DNA from: Burkholderia sp. S171
GTDB taxonomy: Bacteria; Pseudomonadota; Gammaproteobacteria; Burkholderiales; Burkholderiaceae
Assembly (NCBI RefSeq): GCF_009766085.1
Contig: NZ_LMUF01000042.1
Span: 72,083-136,082 of the forward strand
DNA length: 64,000 nucleotides
Reading direction: 5' to 3'
Each line of letters starts with the position of its first letter. The stretch's first letter is position 1. This document shows, piece by piece, positions 35,320-44,570 of this stretch. A program made the translations under genes and the position numbers. A model generated the notes under the pieces. That model did not search any database and was not told the DNA's origin. It worked only from the letters and a program-made list of their open reading frames with translations.

Positions 35320-36129
35320 ATGGGACAGTCCGACGGCAAGGTGGCTGTTGTCACCGGTGGTACACAGGGGCTTGGCGCGGCGATCGCGGCGCTGTTCGTT
35401 GAGCGCGGAGCGAGAGGCGTGGTTATTTGCGGGCGCTCGAAGGAGAAGGGCGAAGCGAAGGCGCGTGAACTGAGCGAGGCAAGCGGCGCAGACGTGCGTT
35501 ATATGCAAGCGGATCTTTCGCAAGTCGACGATTGCCGGGCGGTGATCGCGGCGGCGGACGCGCGGTTCGGCCGTATCGATGTACTGGTCAATGCAGCGGC
35601 CGTGACTGATCGCGGCACGATCCTGGATACCGATCCCGCGCTCTTCGACAGCATCTTTTCAACCAACGTGCGAGCGCCGTTCTTCCTGATGCAGGAGGCC
35701 ATTCGCGTCATGCGGCGCGAGCGCATTGAAGGGTCGATCGTCAACATCTGCTCGATGTCCGCGATGGCAGGGCAACCGTTCATTGCTGCGTATTGCGCGT
35801 CGAAGGGAGCGCTGGCCACGCTCACGCAGAACACGGCTTACGCGCTGCTGCGTAACCGGATTCGGGTGAATGGCTTGAATCTCGGCTGGATGGCGTCCGA
35901 TGGCGAGGATCGGATTCAGCGGGAATATCACGGCGCGGCCGACGACTGGCTGACGCAGGCGAGTGCTGCGCAGCCATTTGGGCGATTGATCGACCCGCAG
36001 GAAGCGGCGCGTGCGGTGGCGTTTCTGGCGAGTGGAGAGTCAGGTCTGATGACGGGGTCGATGGTGAACTACGATCAATCGGTATGGGGTGCGTTCGACG
36101 ACGCGCCGCATCCGGGAGTAGCGCTTTAG
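35320..36129 (+). CDS. short-chain dehydrogenase/reductase
   Basis: NAD(P)-dependent SDR of 269 residues. Cofactor motif TGGTQGLGAA, structural NAAA element in VLVNAAAVTD, and the catalytic serine and YxxxK in SMSAMAGQPFIAAYCASKGA. It closes the ABC operon (31 bases after the ATPase) and probably oxidises the imported polyol or the demethylated product. The ATG at 35320 has GGAG upstream; a GTG five codons earlier is less likely. Confidence 0.9.
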   Translation: MGQSDGKVAVVTGGTQGLGAAIAALFVERGARGVVICGRSKEKGEAKARELSEASGADVRYMQADLSQVDDCRAVIAAADARFGRIDVLVNAAAVTDRGTILDTDPALFDSIFSTNVRAPFFLMQEAIRVMRRERIEGSIVNICSMSAMAGQPFIAAYCASKGALATLTQNTAYALLRNRIRVNGLNLGWMASDGEDRIQREYHGAADDWLTQASAAQPFGRLIDPQEAARAVAFLASGESGLMTGSMVNYDQSVWGAFDDAPHPGVAL

Positions 36130-36140
36130 TGCACAAGAGC

Positions 36141-36175
36141 AAGCCAGCGGACTTGTTGCCCGGGTTCGCTGGCTT
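36141..36175. terminator. hairpin between convergent SDR and phosphatase genes
   Basis: AAGCCAGCG (36141-36149) pairs perfectly with CGCTGGCTT (36167-36175). It lies in the 57-bp gap between two convergent stops and probably terminates in both directions, though no long T-run follows. Confidence 0.5.
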
Positions 36176-36186
36176 ATGCGCCCTAG

Positions 36187-37890
36187 TCACCCGTTAAGCC
36201 TACTCCTGCGCATCTTCGAAAACGTGACCGTCTCAAACAGCTCATAAACCGCAGTCGGCGTCTGATCTGCCCCGACCGCGTGATAGTAGTTCATCGTAAT
36301 GGTGGTCTTGCCGCCCGGCTTCCCCGGATCATGATCGAACACGGCAATGCCGTAACCCGTACCCGTATCGCGCTGCGCCGACCAAATCGCATCTTCCAGC
36401 GCATCGGCAGGCTGACGCACGAACGTGGTCGCCGCGGTCCCGGGTATAGGCCGGTTGGGCTTGGTGAACACCTTTGCCTGCACATTGCCGGTTCCGGTAT
36501 CCAGCCCATAGACATCCAACGGCGCACTCGTGCCGCCACCGCCCAGGATCAGGTGGATCGTGCCCTGGCTGGTATCGAACGCGCCGTCAGCCGGATTCGA
36601 CGTAATGACCGGACGAGGCTGCAGCGTATCCACCGGTTCGCCCGTCACGGCATCCGTGCCCGCATGATGATTGCACCCGCGCACGGGATAGCTGCGCTCG
36701 TAATCATGATCATGGCCGCAGAGTACGAGATCGACGCCATGGCGGTCGAACAAGGGCAGCCACGCCTCCCGGATGCCCTTGTCGGAGCCATTGCCAGTCT
36801 TCGAGGAAGTCAGCGCATCCTGGTGCATCTGGACGACGATCCAGTCGATATCCTTGTCCTCGGCCGCCCGGCGCAATGTCTCGCCTAGCCAGCGCGTCTG
36901 CTCACCGTGACTGTAGCCGCGTACATAGAGCGACGTGCCCGGGGCAATCGGCGGATTGCCGGTACTCGCCGCCGGCACCAAAGGATCCGGACCGGCGACG
37001 AAAGCTGCCGCGTCCTGGTAGACCACGTCATCCGCATCGAGCGACACGAACAGCACCGAACTCACACGGAAGCTATACCAGCGGCCGGGGAAACGCGTGC
37101 CATTCTCCGGCAACGTATAACGCGCCAGATACGAGTCAAGTCCCTGCTCGCCGTTATTGAATTCCAGCTCATGATTACCCGGACAAGGCATCCAGGGACG
37201 ATTGGCCGCCGAGGTCTGCGCATTGTTGCCGAAGTCGCGCCATACCTCGGGCTGATGGGCCGGGTTCAGGTTGGCATAGCAGAGATCGCCGTTGAGCAAG
37301 TGAAACAGCGGCTGGAACCGCTCCACTGCCTGCACGGCGAAGCGGCTCTGCGGCGACGAGAGCACCCAGCCGGTATTCGGCGTGGCAAGGTCACCATAGC
37401 TGGTCCAGCGAAACGGAGCCCGGCCGTGCGGGGCAGTCTGGAAACTCGCCGTGAAGGGGTGGGCCGCATTGCTGTCGTTGTCGGCGGTGACTTCATACTC
37501 GTAGTTGACCGCGGGTTTCAGTCCATGGAGACGCGCGTGATACGTGCAGACAATCTCGCCGTTGAGTCCATCGGTATAAGTACGTTGTACGCCATGCACG
37601 GTTACCCGGGTCTCACCGGCACGGCCGAAGCGCACACGTGGATTGACCGCCGGGGCGAGCGAGGCCCACGAGATCACCACCTCAGCCCACGGCTCCTTGC
37701 CCCAGGTCAGGTGGATCTGCTCAGGCGTGCCGTCCGGGTTCACGGCAGCCGTAGCGGCCCGGCTAGCTGAAGCCAGACCGCCTGCAGCCGTTGCCAGTCC
37801 GGAAGCACCGGCAAGCTTGAGAAAACCGCGTCGGGAAACAGTCGCGCCCTGCTCGGCCGGAAGAAGATCGTCAATGTTCTTGTTCGACAT
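36187..37890 (-). CDS. Tat-exported purple acid phosphatase-like metallophosphoesterase
   Basis: Periplasmic phosphoesterase of 567 residues. The twin-arginine signal SRRGFLKLAGASG lies near residues 30-45. An N-terminal fibronectin-like domain (residues about 60-160) precedes the catalytic domain. Metal-binding motifs are those of purple acid phosphatases in order: SYGDLATP, NGDLCYAN, GNHE, VVQMHQD and GHDHDYERSYP. It should hydrolyse phosphate esters at acidic or neutral pH. The ATG at 37890 (MSNKNIDD) gives a normal Tat leader; a GTG at 37935 would add 15 residues. It stands alone on the minus strand. Confidence 0.92.
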   Translation of the reverse strand: MSNKNIDDLLPAEQGATVSRRGFLKLAGASGLATAAGGLASASRAATAAVNPDGTPEQIHLTWGKEPWAEVVISWASLAPAVNPRVRFGRAGETRVTVHGVQRTYTDGLNGEIVCTYHARLHGLKPAVNYEYEVTADNDSNAAHPFTASFQTAPHGRAPFRWTSYGDLATPNTGWVLSSPQSRFAVQAVERFQPLFHLLNGDLCYANLNPAHQPEVWRDFGNNAQTSAANRPWMPCPGNHELEFNNGEQGLDSYLARYTLPENGTRFPGRWYSFRVSSVLFVSLDADDVVYQDAAAFVAGPDPLVPAASTGNPPIAPGTSLYVRGYSHGEQTRWLGETLRRAAEDKDIDWIVVQMHQDALTSSKTGNGSDKGIREAWLPLFDRHGVDLVLCGHDHDYERSYPVRGCNHHAGTDAVTGEPVDTLQPRPVITSNPADGAFDTSQGTIHLILGGGGTSAPLDVYGLDTGTGNVQAKVFTKPNRPIPGTAATTFVRQPADALEDAIWSAQRDTGTGYGIAVFDHDPGKPGGKTTITMNYYHAVGADQTPTAVYELFETVTFSKMRRSRLNG

Positions 37891-38167
37891 GTCTGGTGTT
37901 CTAGTCCTTGAGAGGAAAAGCCAGCGAGGCACCACGGCGGCGCAGAGAGCAGACCGGCTCGAAGAACTGCATTATTGCCAGATGCGTTTACCGGGCCATG
38001 ACATGGTTGCAGTAATTTGCTTTTGCCGCGAAATCTGTATTATCCCGCCAGCGATTGGCGGCATTTCCGTCGGGATGCACACCACTGAACAAGGTGTCGG
38101 GACATTCCGCTTACGCTAATCATTCGGTCGAACCGCGCTTTTTGCGCATTAAATAACAGGGATAAAA

Positions 38168-41100
38168 ATGCCCGAGCATACTGCTGTCGACCAGCTTGGC
38201 TTTCGCCGCATAATTCGTCGCAACATCGCGCTGCCGATCGGTGCGGGCTTGACGACCGCCGCGGTATTCGTCGCCCTTCTGTTCTATCTGCTGTCGGCCA
38301 TGGACTGGCTCGACCACTCTGAGCGCGTAGTCGCCGACGGCAACGACCTGATCAAGATAGCCGTCGATCGCGAGTCCGGCTTGCGGGGTTTCCTGGTCAC
38401 CGGCGACGACGCCTATCTTGCGCCTTACGAATTGGGTCATGCCAGTTTCACGGCGAAGCTGGCTACGCTGACCGATCTCGTCAGCGACAACCCGCCGCAA
38501 ATCGAACGTCTGAAACGTATCGGCGCACTGGAGGCGCAGTGGGACGGGATTGCCGGACAACTCATCACCTTGCGTCGTGCAAACCAGGATTACCTGGGCG
38601 TCATGCGAACCGGCAAGGGAAAGCTCGAGTTCGATGAAATGCGCCGTGAGTTCAATACCTTCATGGATGTCGAGTTAAACCTGCGCTGGGAACGTACAGC
38701 AACGGTCAGGCGCGTCACCATCACCGCCGTGGCACTGTTCCTCGGCATCAGCCTTTCGCTTAGCTTGCTGCTCGCCCTGCTTGGCCGGCGCGAGCTGACG
38801 AATCTGTCGACCACCTACGATCGCGCACTGCGGGCGCAGACCGAACACACTGAAACCCTGCAACAACAAGCGTGGTTGCGTACCGGGCAGAGCCTGCTGG
38901 GGGAAAGCGCCGCCGGACAACAGGCGCTGCCGCAACTCAGCCGAGCGATGCTCGAGTTTCTTGCCCAGTACCTCGGCGTGGTAGTCGCGGCGCTTTATGT
39001 CCGCGATGAAACCGGCACGCTACGTCGCGAGGCCGCCTACGGTTTCAGCCGCGAAAACGAAGAGCGCCCACAATCCTTTACCGGCACGCAGACGCTGGTC
39101 GGACAAGCTGCCACAGATGGCCGGCTGATCGAAGTCGAGAACATCCCGGACAACTATCTCAAGGTGACATCGGGACTGGGAACGAGCGCGCCGAAGAGCG
39201 TCGTCATGGCACCGATCGAGAACGGCGGCAGGGTGAATGGCGTGTTAGAACTCGGGTTCATGAAGCCGGTATCGGCGCGGGACATCGAATTCCTGAAGCT
39301 GATCGCAGGAAACATGGGCGCGTCGGTTGAAGCGGCACTGTATCGCCAACGCCTGCAGGACACACTCGAGGAAACGCAACGTCTCAACGAGGAAATGCAG
39401 CTTCAACAGGAAGAATTGCGCACCGCGAATGAGGAACTCGAAGAGCAGACCGCTGCGCTCGAAGAGTCGCAAGCGGATCTGGGCAATCAGAAAGCGGAGC
39501 TCGAATCGATCAACGAGCAGCTCACTTTCCAGGCCCTTGCACTCGATCAAAAGAACGAGGAACTCAGCCATGCTCAAGCAGAACTGGAACAGCGCGCCGA
39601 CGACCTGCAGCGTGCCAGTCAGTACAAGTCAGAATTCCTGGCAAACATGTCGCACGAGTTGCGCACGCCGCTCAATAGTTCGCTGATCCTTGCCAAACTG
39701 CTGTCGGAAAACCAGGGCGGAAATTTAAGCGCCGAGCAAGTCAAGTTCGCCAATACGATCTATTCAGCCGGCAACGATCTGCTCAACCTGATCAACGACA
39801 TCCTCGACATCTCCAAGGTCGAGGCAGGCAAGCTTGAACTCGCGCCGGAAGATGTATCGATGCGCCGCCTGGTTGAATCGTTGAAGCGGACCTTCGAGCC
39901 GCTTGCCGCCCAAAAGCAATTGAAATTCGTCGTCGATATAACGGCGGACATGCCGTCATCCCTATTCACCGATTCGCGGCGGCTGGAACAGATTCTCAAG
40001 AACCTTCTCTCGAATGCAGTGAAGTTCACCGACGCGGGTACCATCCTGCTCGCCTTGGGTGTGGACAGCGGCAATCGGGTGCGCTTTGCCGTAACAGACA
40101 CGGGTATCGGCATTGCGCCGGAACACCAGCAAGCGATTTTCGAAGCATTCCGTCAAGCCGATGGAACCACTAGCCGGCGCTATGGCGGCACGGGCCTGGG
40201 CCTGTCGATCTCGCGCGATCTTGCAACGCTGCTTGGCGGTGCGATCCGCGTAAGCAGCACACTCGGCGCAGGCAGCACGTTCGAGCTGACGCTGCCCACT
40301 CAGTGGACGGACATCAGCGCGCCGATAAAACATGCCCCTGCATTAGCGGCACCGGCACCTATGCCGCGGCCGACTCCGGCCGTCGTCGCGCCGACTCAGA
40401 CACAAGCCTCCCCGGCGCAAGACGTGGCAGCGTATGCCGACGATCGCGCGAACTGGACACCCGGCCGCCGATCGGTGCTTGTGATTGAAGACGACGTGTC
40501 ATTCGCCGGAATTCTGTTCGAGCTTGCCCATGAAATGCAGTACGGCTGCCTGGTCGCACAGACCGCAGTTGAAGCACTGCAACTCGCCGCGCAGCACTTG
40601 CCTGATGCCATTCTTCTCGACATCGGCTTACCGGATCGGTCGGGCCTCGCGCTGCTGCAGCAGTTGAAAGACGGGCCGCTCACGCGTCACATTCCTGTGC
40701 ATGTAGTGTCTGCTGTTGATAGTAGCGAGGCCGCCTTGCATCTTGGCGCAATCGGCTATGCAATCAAGCCGACCACGCGCGAGCAACTGAAGGACATCTT
40801 CCACAAGCTGGAGGAAAAATTCACGCAGAAGGTCAAGCGCGTACTGCTGGTGGAAGACGACGCACGCCAGCGCGAAAGCATCGTGCAACTCATTGCGGAC
40901 GGCGATATCGACATCACCGCCGTCGAGCTTGGCGAAGAGGCGCTGGCGCTGCTGCGAACGACTATCTTCGACTGCATGATCATCGACTTGAAGTTGCCCG
41001 ACATGCAAGGCGGCGAGTTGCTGCGGAAGATGTCGAGCGAAAGCATGTGCTCTTTCCCGCCGGTGATCGTTTATACCGGACGCAACCTGACGCATGCGGA

Positions 41101-41656
41101 AGAAGCCGAGCTGTTGAAATATTCGCGCTCGATCATCATCAAGGGCGCGCGCTCGCCCGAACGCTTGCTGGATGAAGTCACCCTGTTCCTGCACAAGGTC
41201 GAAGCCGACCTGTCGTACGAACGACAAACCATGTTAAAGGCGGTGCGTAGCCGGGATCGTGCCTTCGAGGGCCGGCGCATCCTGCTCGTCGACGACGATA
41301 TCCGCAACATCTTCTCGTTGAGCAGCGCGCTCGAGCATAAGGGCATGACGGTGGAGATCGCACGCAACGGCTTCGAAGCGATCACCCAGTTAAACGAAAC
41401 ACCGGACATCGACCTCGTGCTGATGGACGTGATGATGCCCGGCATGGACGGACTCGAGGCCACGCGCCGGATTCGCACCGACCCTCGCTTTGCCAGCCTG
41501 CCGATCATTGCGATTACAGCGAAAGCGATGAAAGACGATCAGGAACAGACTCGTGTAGCGGGCATGACGGACTATCTCGCCAAGCCGATCGATCTGGACC
41601 GGCTCTATTCGCTGCTGCGCGTGTGGCTACCGAGCGTTGAACGGATGCGGGGCTGA
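38168..41656 (+). CDS. hybrid sensor histidine kinase (CHASE3-GAF-HisKA-HATPase-three receivers)
   Basis: Membrane kinase of 1162 residues. Order: transmembrane helix near 20-45, periplasmic CHASE3 domain (DRESGLRGFLVTGDD), second helix near 188-212, GAF domain about 250-395, a long Glu/Gln-rich coiled coil about 400-490, HisKA with phosphorylated His496 in MSHELRTPL, and an ATPase domain with DTGIGI and GGTGLGLSI. Three receiver domains follow, with phospho-aspartates at about 818, 940 and 1087. All catalytic motifs look intact. The multi-receiver layout suggests a phosphorelay or internal phosphate sink. There is no adjacent response regulator; a single-domain receiver is encoded at 26157-26507. 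Confidence 0.94.
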   Translation: MPEHTAVDQLGFRRIIRRNIALPIGAGLTTAAVFVALLFYLLSAMDWLDHSERVVADGNDLIKIAVDRESGLRGFLVTGDDAYLAPYELGHASFTAKLATLTDLVSDNPPQIERLKRIGALEAQWDGIAGQLITLRRANQDYLGVMRTGKGKLEFDEMRREFNTFMDVELNLRWERTATVRRVTITAVALFLGISLSLSLLLALLGRRELTNLSTTYDRALRAQTEHTETLQQQAWLRTGQSLLGESAAGQQALPQLSRAMLEFLAQYLGVVVAALYVRDETGTLRREAAYGFSRENEERPQSFTGTQTLVGQAATDGRLIEVENIPDNYLKVTSGLGTSAPKSVVMAPIENGGRVNGVLELGFMKPVSARDIEFLKLIAGNMGASVEAALYRQRLQDTLEETQRLNEEMQLQQEELRTANEELEEQTAALEESQADLGNQKAELESINEQLTFQALALDQKNEELSHAQAELEQRADDLQRASQYKSEFLANMSHELRTPLNSSLILAKLLSENQGGNLSAEQVKFANTIYSAGNDLLNLINDILDISKVEAGKLELAPEDVSMRRLVESLKRTFEPLAAQKQLKFVVDITADMPSSLFTDSRRLEQILKNLLSNAVKFTDAGTILLALGVDSGNRVRFAVTDTGIGIAPEHQQAIFEAFRQADGTTSRRYGGTGLGLSISRDLATLLGGAIRVSSTLGAGSTFELTLPTQWTDISAPIKHAPALAAPAPMPRPTPAVVAPTQTQASPAQDVAAYADDRANWTPGRRSVLVIEDDVSFAGILFELAHEMQYGCLVAQTAVEALQLAAQHLPDAILLDIGLPDRSGLALLQQLKDGPLTRHIPVHVVSAVDSSEAALHLGAIGYAIKPTTREQLKDIFHKLEEKFTQKVKRVLLVEDDARQRESIVQLIADGDIDITAVELGEEALALLRTTIFDCMIIDLKLPDMQGGELLRKMSSESMCSFPPVIVYTGRNLTHAEEAELLKYSRSIIIKGARSPERLLDEVTLFLHKVEADLSYERQTMLKAVRSRDRAFEGRRILLVDDDIRNIFSLSSALEHKGMTVEIARNGFEAITQLNETPDIDLVLMDVMMPGMDGLEATRRIRTDPRFASLPIIAITAKAMKDDQEQTRVAGMTDYLAKPIDLDRLYSLLRVWLPSVERMRG

Positions 41657-41783
41657 GGTGTTTCTGTCAGGGTCCGCCCTCCGGCGCGGATCCTCAGGAG
41701 TTGCATCCACGGCCGCAAATCAAGCGTCACAAAACAACCGCATAACTTCTTAAGCCAGCCTCGAAACCGGCTAGCGCTGCGTC

Positions 41784-42686
41784 ATGATGCGAATTGATCG
41801 CCGACTAATAGTCGCGTTGCTTACCGTGCTGGTTTCGTTTTCGTCACAGGCGATCGCGGTGCCAATGCGACTTCAGGATTACCTTGCCTTGGCGGGTCCC
41901 CCTCCTGACGCGCGTATCGCATATGGCCCGGCACAGTCGCAATTTGTCGAGTTGTTCCGGCCGACCGGCGCGGGTCCCTATCCCGTGGTCGTATTAATTC
42001 ACGGTGGATGCTGGGCGCACAAATATGGTGGTCTGACCCAGGTCGCTGCAATGGGCCGGACGTTAGCGAACGAAGGGATCGCCGTTTGGAGCATTGAATA
42101 CAGAGGCGTAGATGAAGACGGCGGTGGTTTTCCCGGCACCTATGAGGACATCGCAGCCGCGTTGGACACGCTAAGGGATCAGTCGTCCGCGCTTGATATC
42201 GACTTGACTCGCCTTGTGGCAGTCGGTCATTCGGCAGGCGCACAACTCGCGCAATGGGCCGCCGCACAGGCGCGTATCAGCCCGGCAAGTCCGCTCTACG
42301 CAGCAACACCGTTGCCCATTCCAGCAGTCATAGGCCTGGGCACGTTACCCGATTTACACGATACCCGGTCGATCGAACGCGCGTGCGGGCTCAACCCCAT
42401 TGCGCTTACAGGTACGCCGCAAGCCGGCAGGCAAGACGTGCTGGCCGACACATCCCCCACCGCCATGCTGCCCTCAGGAGCACGCACCGTGTTGATCAAC
42501 GGTGAACTGGACACGGTCGCGCCGCCCGATCTTGCAGCGCGCTATGCGGCGCTGGCCCGTGGCGCGGGCAATGACGTATTGATCATCGTTGTTCCCGATG
42601 CTAGCCACTACGATGAAGTGTCGGTGAACTCACCGGTATGGCCCGTGCTACACGCGGAAATACGCAAGGCACTTAATATCAGATAG
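41784..42686 (+). CDS. secreted alpha/beta hydrolase (esterase-like)
   Basis: Alpha/beta-hydrolase of 300 residues with a hydrophobic N-terminal signal (VALLTVLVSFSSQAIA). The oxyanion segment is LIHGGCWA, the nucleophile elbow is GHSAGAQLAQW, and the catalytic Asp and His are probably in NGELDTVAPP and PDASHYDEV. This set resembles BD-FAE/carboxylesterase-type enzymes; the substrate is unknown. Two adjacent ATG codons (41784 and 41787) are both possible starts. It is monocistronic and ends just before a minus-strand small gene. Confidence 0.85.
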   Translation: MMRIDRRLIVALLTVLVSFSSQAIAVPMRLQDYLALAGPPPDARIAYGPAQSQFVELFRPTGAGPYPVVVLIHGGCWAHKYGGLTQVAAMGRTLANEGIAVWSIEYRGVDEDGGGFPGTYEDIAAALDTLRDQSSALDIDLTRLVAVGHSAGAQLAQWAAAQARISPASPLYAATPLPIPAVIGLGTLPDLHDTRSIERACGLNPIALTGTPQAGRQDVLADTSPTAMLPSGARTVLINGELDTVAPPDLAARYAALARGAGNDVLIIVVPDASHYDEVSVNSPVWPVLHAEIRKALNIR

Positions 42687-42695
42687 CCGTCAAGC

Positions 42696-42899
42696 TTACG
42701 CGTGCGGCACGAAAGCGCCTCGCGCCCTAGCCAGCAATCGTTCACGACCGAGATCCGACGCCTGGATCCGGGAAAATACTTGTTCCGCATAGCCCAGTTC
42801 GCGAAGGCGCTTCAAAAGAGCCGGGGGCACCGCAGCATCGCCATTTATTGCTAGTTCAAGAAGCCAGTTAAGCTCGAACTCAGTGAGGTCGTTGCGCAT
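42696..42899 (-). CDS. small hypothetical protein
   Basis: 67-residue protein (MRNDLTEFELNWLLELAI...) that I do not recognise. It is mostly helical in look, with several leucine/arginine stretches and no signal peptide or cysteines. The case for a real gene is a textbook ribosome site, AAGGAG six bases before the ATG, and a clean stop 10 bases from the convergent hydrolase end. Confidence 0.6.
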   Translation of the reverse strand: MRNDLTEFELNWLLELAINGDAAVPPALLKRLRELGYAEQVFSRIQASDLGRERLLARARGAFVPHA

Positions 42900-43084
42900 C
42901 GCTTACTCCTTAGCCAGGCAAAACTTGGCAAAGCACGGCCTATCCGCATTCGCAAGCGGATCCCTCGATAAGTCAGTATTTAATTCAAATGCCCGAAGCT
43001 TTGGATAACGTTAGACGAGATACGTAAGGCGTCCACGTTCAGATGCAGCGCAATCGTCTTTTTAATGGCGCGGCTTTCCGTTTG

Positions 43085-43981
43085 CTAAATCGCCTCGGCA
43101 TGCGCGTGCTCGTGCAGTTGAGCCGGGATAACCCCGCGTTCGAGACCACCATCGCTTAACCACGCACGTGTTTGCACAGCCGCACGCTCGATCAGGCGAT
43201 CGCACTGGGTGTAGTCGTAAGGCGATACGTCGAGCGGACACAAGGGCGGAACGACAAAGATCTCCGCACGCGATGAATAGAACGCCAGATCACGCACAAG
43301 CTGCCGCGCGATGATCAGCGTCAGCGCATGAATGGCCTGCGCGATCGCATTGGCCGGCGGCTTGTGCAGCGCACAGGCAAAGCCGGCCGGCAACACGATG
43401 ATGCGCGTCGCGCCGAGCCCGATGGCTACCGAGATCGGCGTATTGTTGGCCACGCCGCCATCGACCAGATCGACTCCGTTAATGCGCACCGGCGGAAACA
43501 CGCCGGGAATCGCGGCGCTTGCCAGGACGGCATCCACCACCGGGCCAGACGATAGGACGACCTCGTTGCCGCTCAGCATGTTGGTCGCGACGACGTGAAG
43601 CGGTATGGTCGCTTGCTCCAGTCGCTGGTACGGCAAATTGTTTTCCAGCAGGATGCGCAGCGCTGTTGCTTCAACGAGATTGGAACGGCGACGCAGCATC
43701 ATCTCGAACAGCCCAAACATGCTGAGCGGCATGATGTCTCGCCGCCTGATGCGGCACCATAGCAATTCGAGCTTGGCGACGCCCTCGGCGTTAGGCCGGC
43801 CGGCAAAATACGCCGCATTGATGGCGCCCGCCGACGCGCCTATCACGCAATCCGGACGCACGCCCCGGTCGAGCAACTCGCGCAGCATGCCGACCTCGAT
43901 CGCGCCGAGGCTGCCACCGCCCGCAAATACGAAGGCGGTCAATCCCGATGAACCGGCTATAGAGGGATGATCGAAAGACAT
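43085..43981 (-). CDS. patatin-like phospholipase (RssA-type)
   Basis: Patatin-family lipid acyl hydrolase of 298 residues. Oxyanion glycine loop FAGGGSLGAIEVG, nucleophile GASAG near residue 50 and the catalytic-dyad aspartate in DGGVANNTP, as in RssA-type bacterial proteins. No signal peptide, so it probably acts on membrane lipids from the cytoplasm. The ATG at 43981 has AGGAG eight bases upstream; the open frame continues to 44047 but lacks support. Monocistronic. Confidence 0.9.
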   Translation of the reverse strand: MSFDHPSIAGSSGLTAFVFAGGGSLGAIEVGMLRELLDRGVRPDCVIGASAGAINAAYFAGRPNAEGVAKLELLWCRIRRRDIMPLSMFGLFEMMLRRRSNLVEATALRILLENNLPYQRLEQATIPLHVVATNMLSGNEVVLSSGPVVDAVLASAAIPGVFPPVRINGVDLVDGGVANNTPISVAIGLGATRIIVLPAGFACALHKPPANAIAQAIHALTLIIARQLVRDLAFYSSRAEIFVVPPLCPLDVSPYDYTQCDRLIERAAVQTRAWLSDGGLERGVIPAQLHEHAHAEAI

Positions 43982-44108
43982 GTCTGCTACTCCTGCGGGG
44001 CAATACCGGATGCAATGCGCATTAATCGCCGACATGCAACCGGCCAATCTGCGTCGCCCCGGCGTTGGGGTTACCGAAGCAGCCTCGGTAGATTGTCGAC
44101 GGCCAGGG

Positions 44109-44402
44109 CTAGTGGCCCTTGAACAGATCCAGCAGCTGGTTCTGCATCTGCATCATTTCGTGCTCGTGCTTCATCTCCATTTGCGCCATGGCTTCCTTGT
44201 GGTCCATTTCCATTTGCATCATTTTCTGCTGAATGGTGATGGCCTGGGTCCGTTGCTCGGGCGTCAACTTGTCCATCATCATTTGATAGTCCTGCGGCAT
44301 CAGGTACATGCCGGCGTGCCCAATTCCCTGAGCATGCGCGAGGCCGGTTGCCAACGACAGCGGAAGCATCGCGCACAGGATGATTTTTCGAATCGATTTC
44401 AT
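44109..44402 (-). CDS. small secreted Met/His-rich protein
   Basis: 97-residue exported protein. The signal peptide (MKSIRKIILCAMLPLSLATG, cleaved after LAHA near 24) leads to a mature chain of about 70 residues with many methionines (roughly one in five in places, such as QKMMQMEMDHKEAMAQME) and several histidines. It resembles short periplasmic CpxP/Spy- or copper-binding-like proteins with LTPEQR, but I cannot assign a family. Metal (copper) or chaperone binding is a guess. GGAG lies five bases before the ATG. Confidence 0.75.
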   Translation of the reverse strand: MKSIRKIILCAMLPLSLATGLAHAQGIGHAGMYLMPQDYQMMMDKLTPEQRTQAITIQQKMMQMEMDHKEAMAQMEMKHEHEMMQMQNQLLDLFKGH

Positions 44403-44459
44403 CAGATCTCCAGTTTCGTGGTTAAAGTAAAAATATAAGGATGACTACATAATTGGCGT

Positions 44460-44488
44460 GTATCCATACAGTTGGAAGGCGGTGTCAA
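44460..44488 (-). promoter_or_regulatory. possible promoter of the Met-rich secreted protein
   Basis: On the minus strand TTGACA (44488-44483) is followed after 17 bases by GGATAC (44465-44460). The start of transcription would be about 50 bases before the ATG at 44402. The -35 is perfect, the -10 weak. Confidence 0.4.
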
Positions 44489-44570
44489 TCATCCTTCGGG
44501 TACTCTGATCGTTCCGGCCGGCCTTGCAGTAACTGACGGGCTGCGCTTGGTACCTTGCCCTGCCCGTTGC

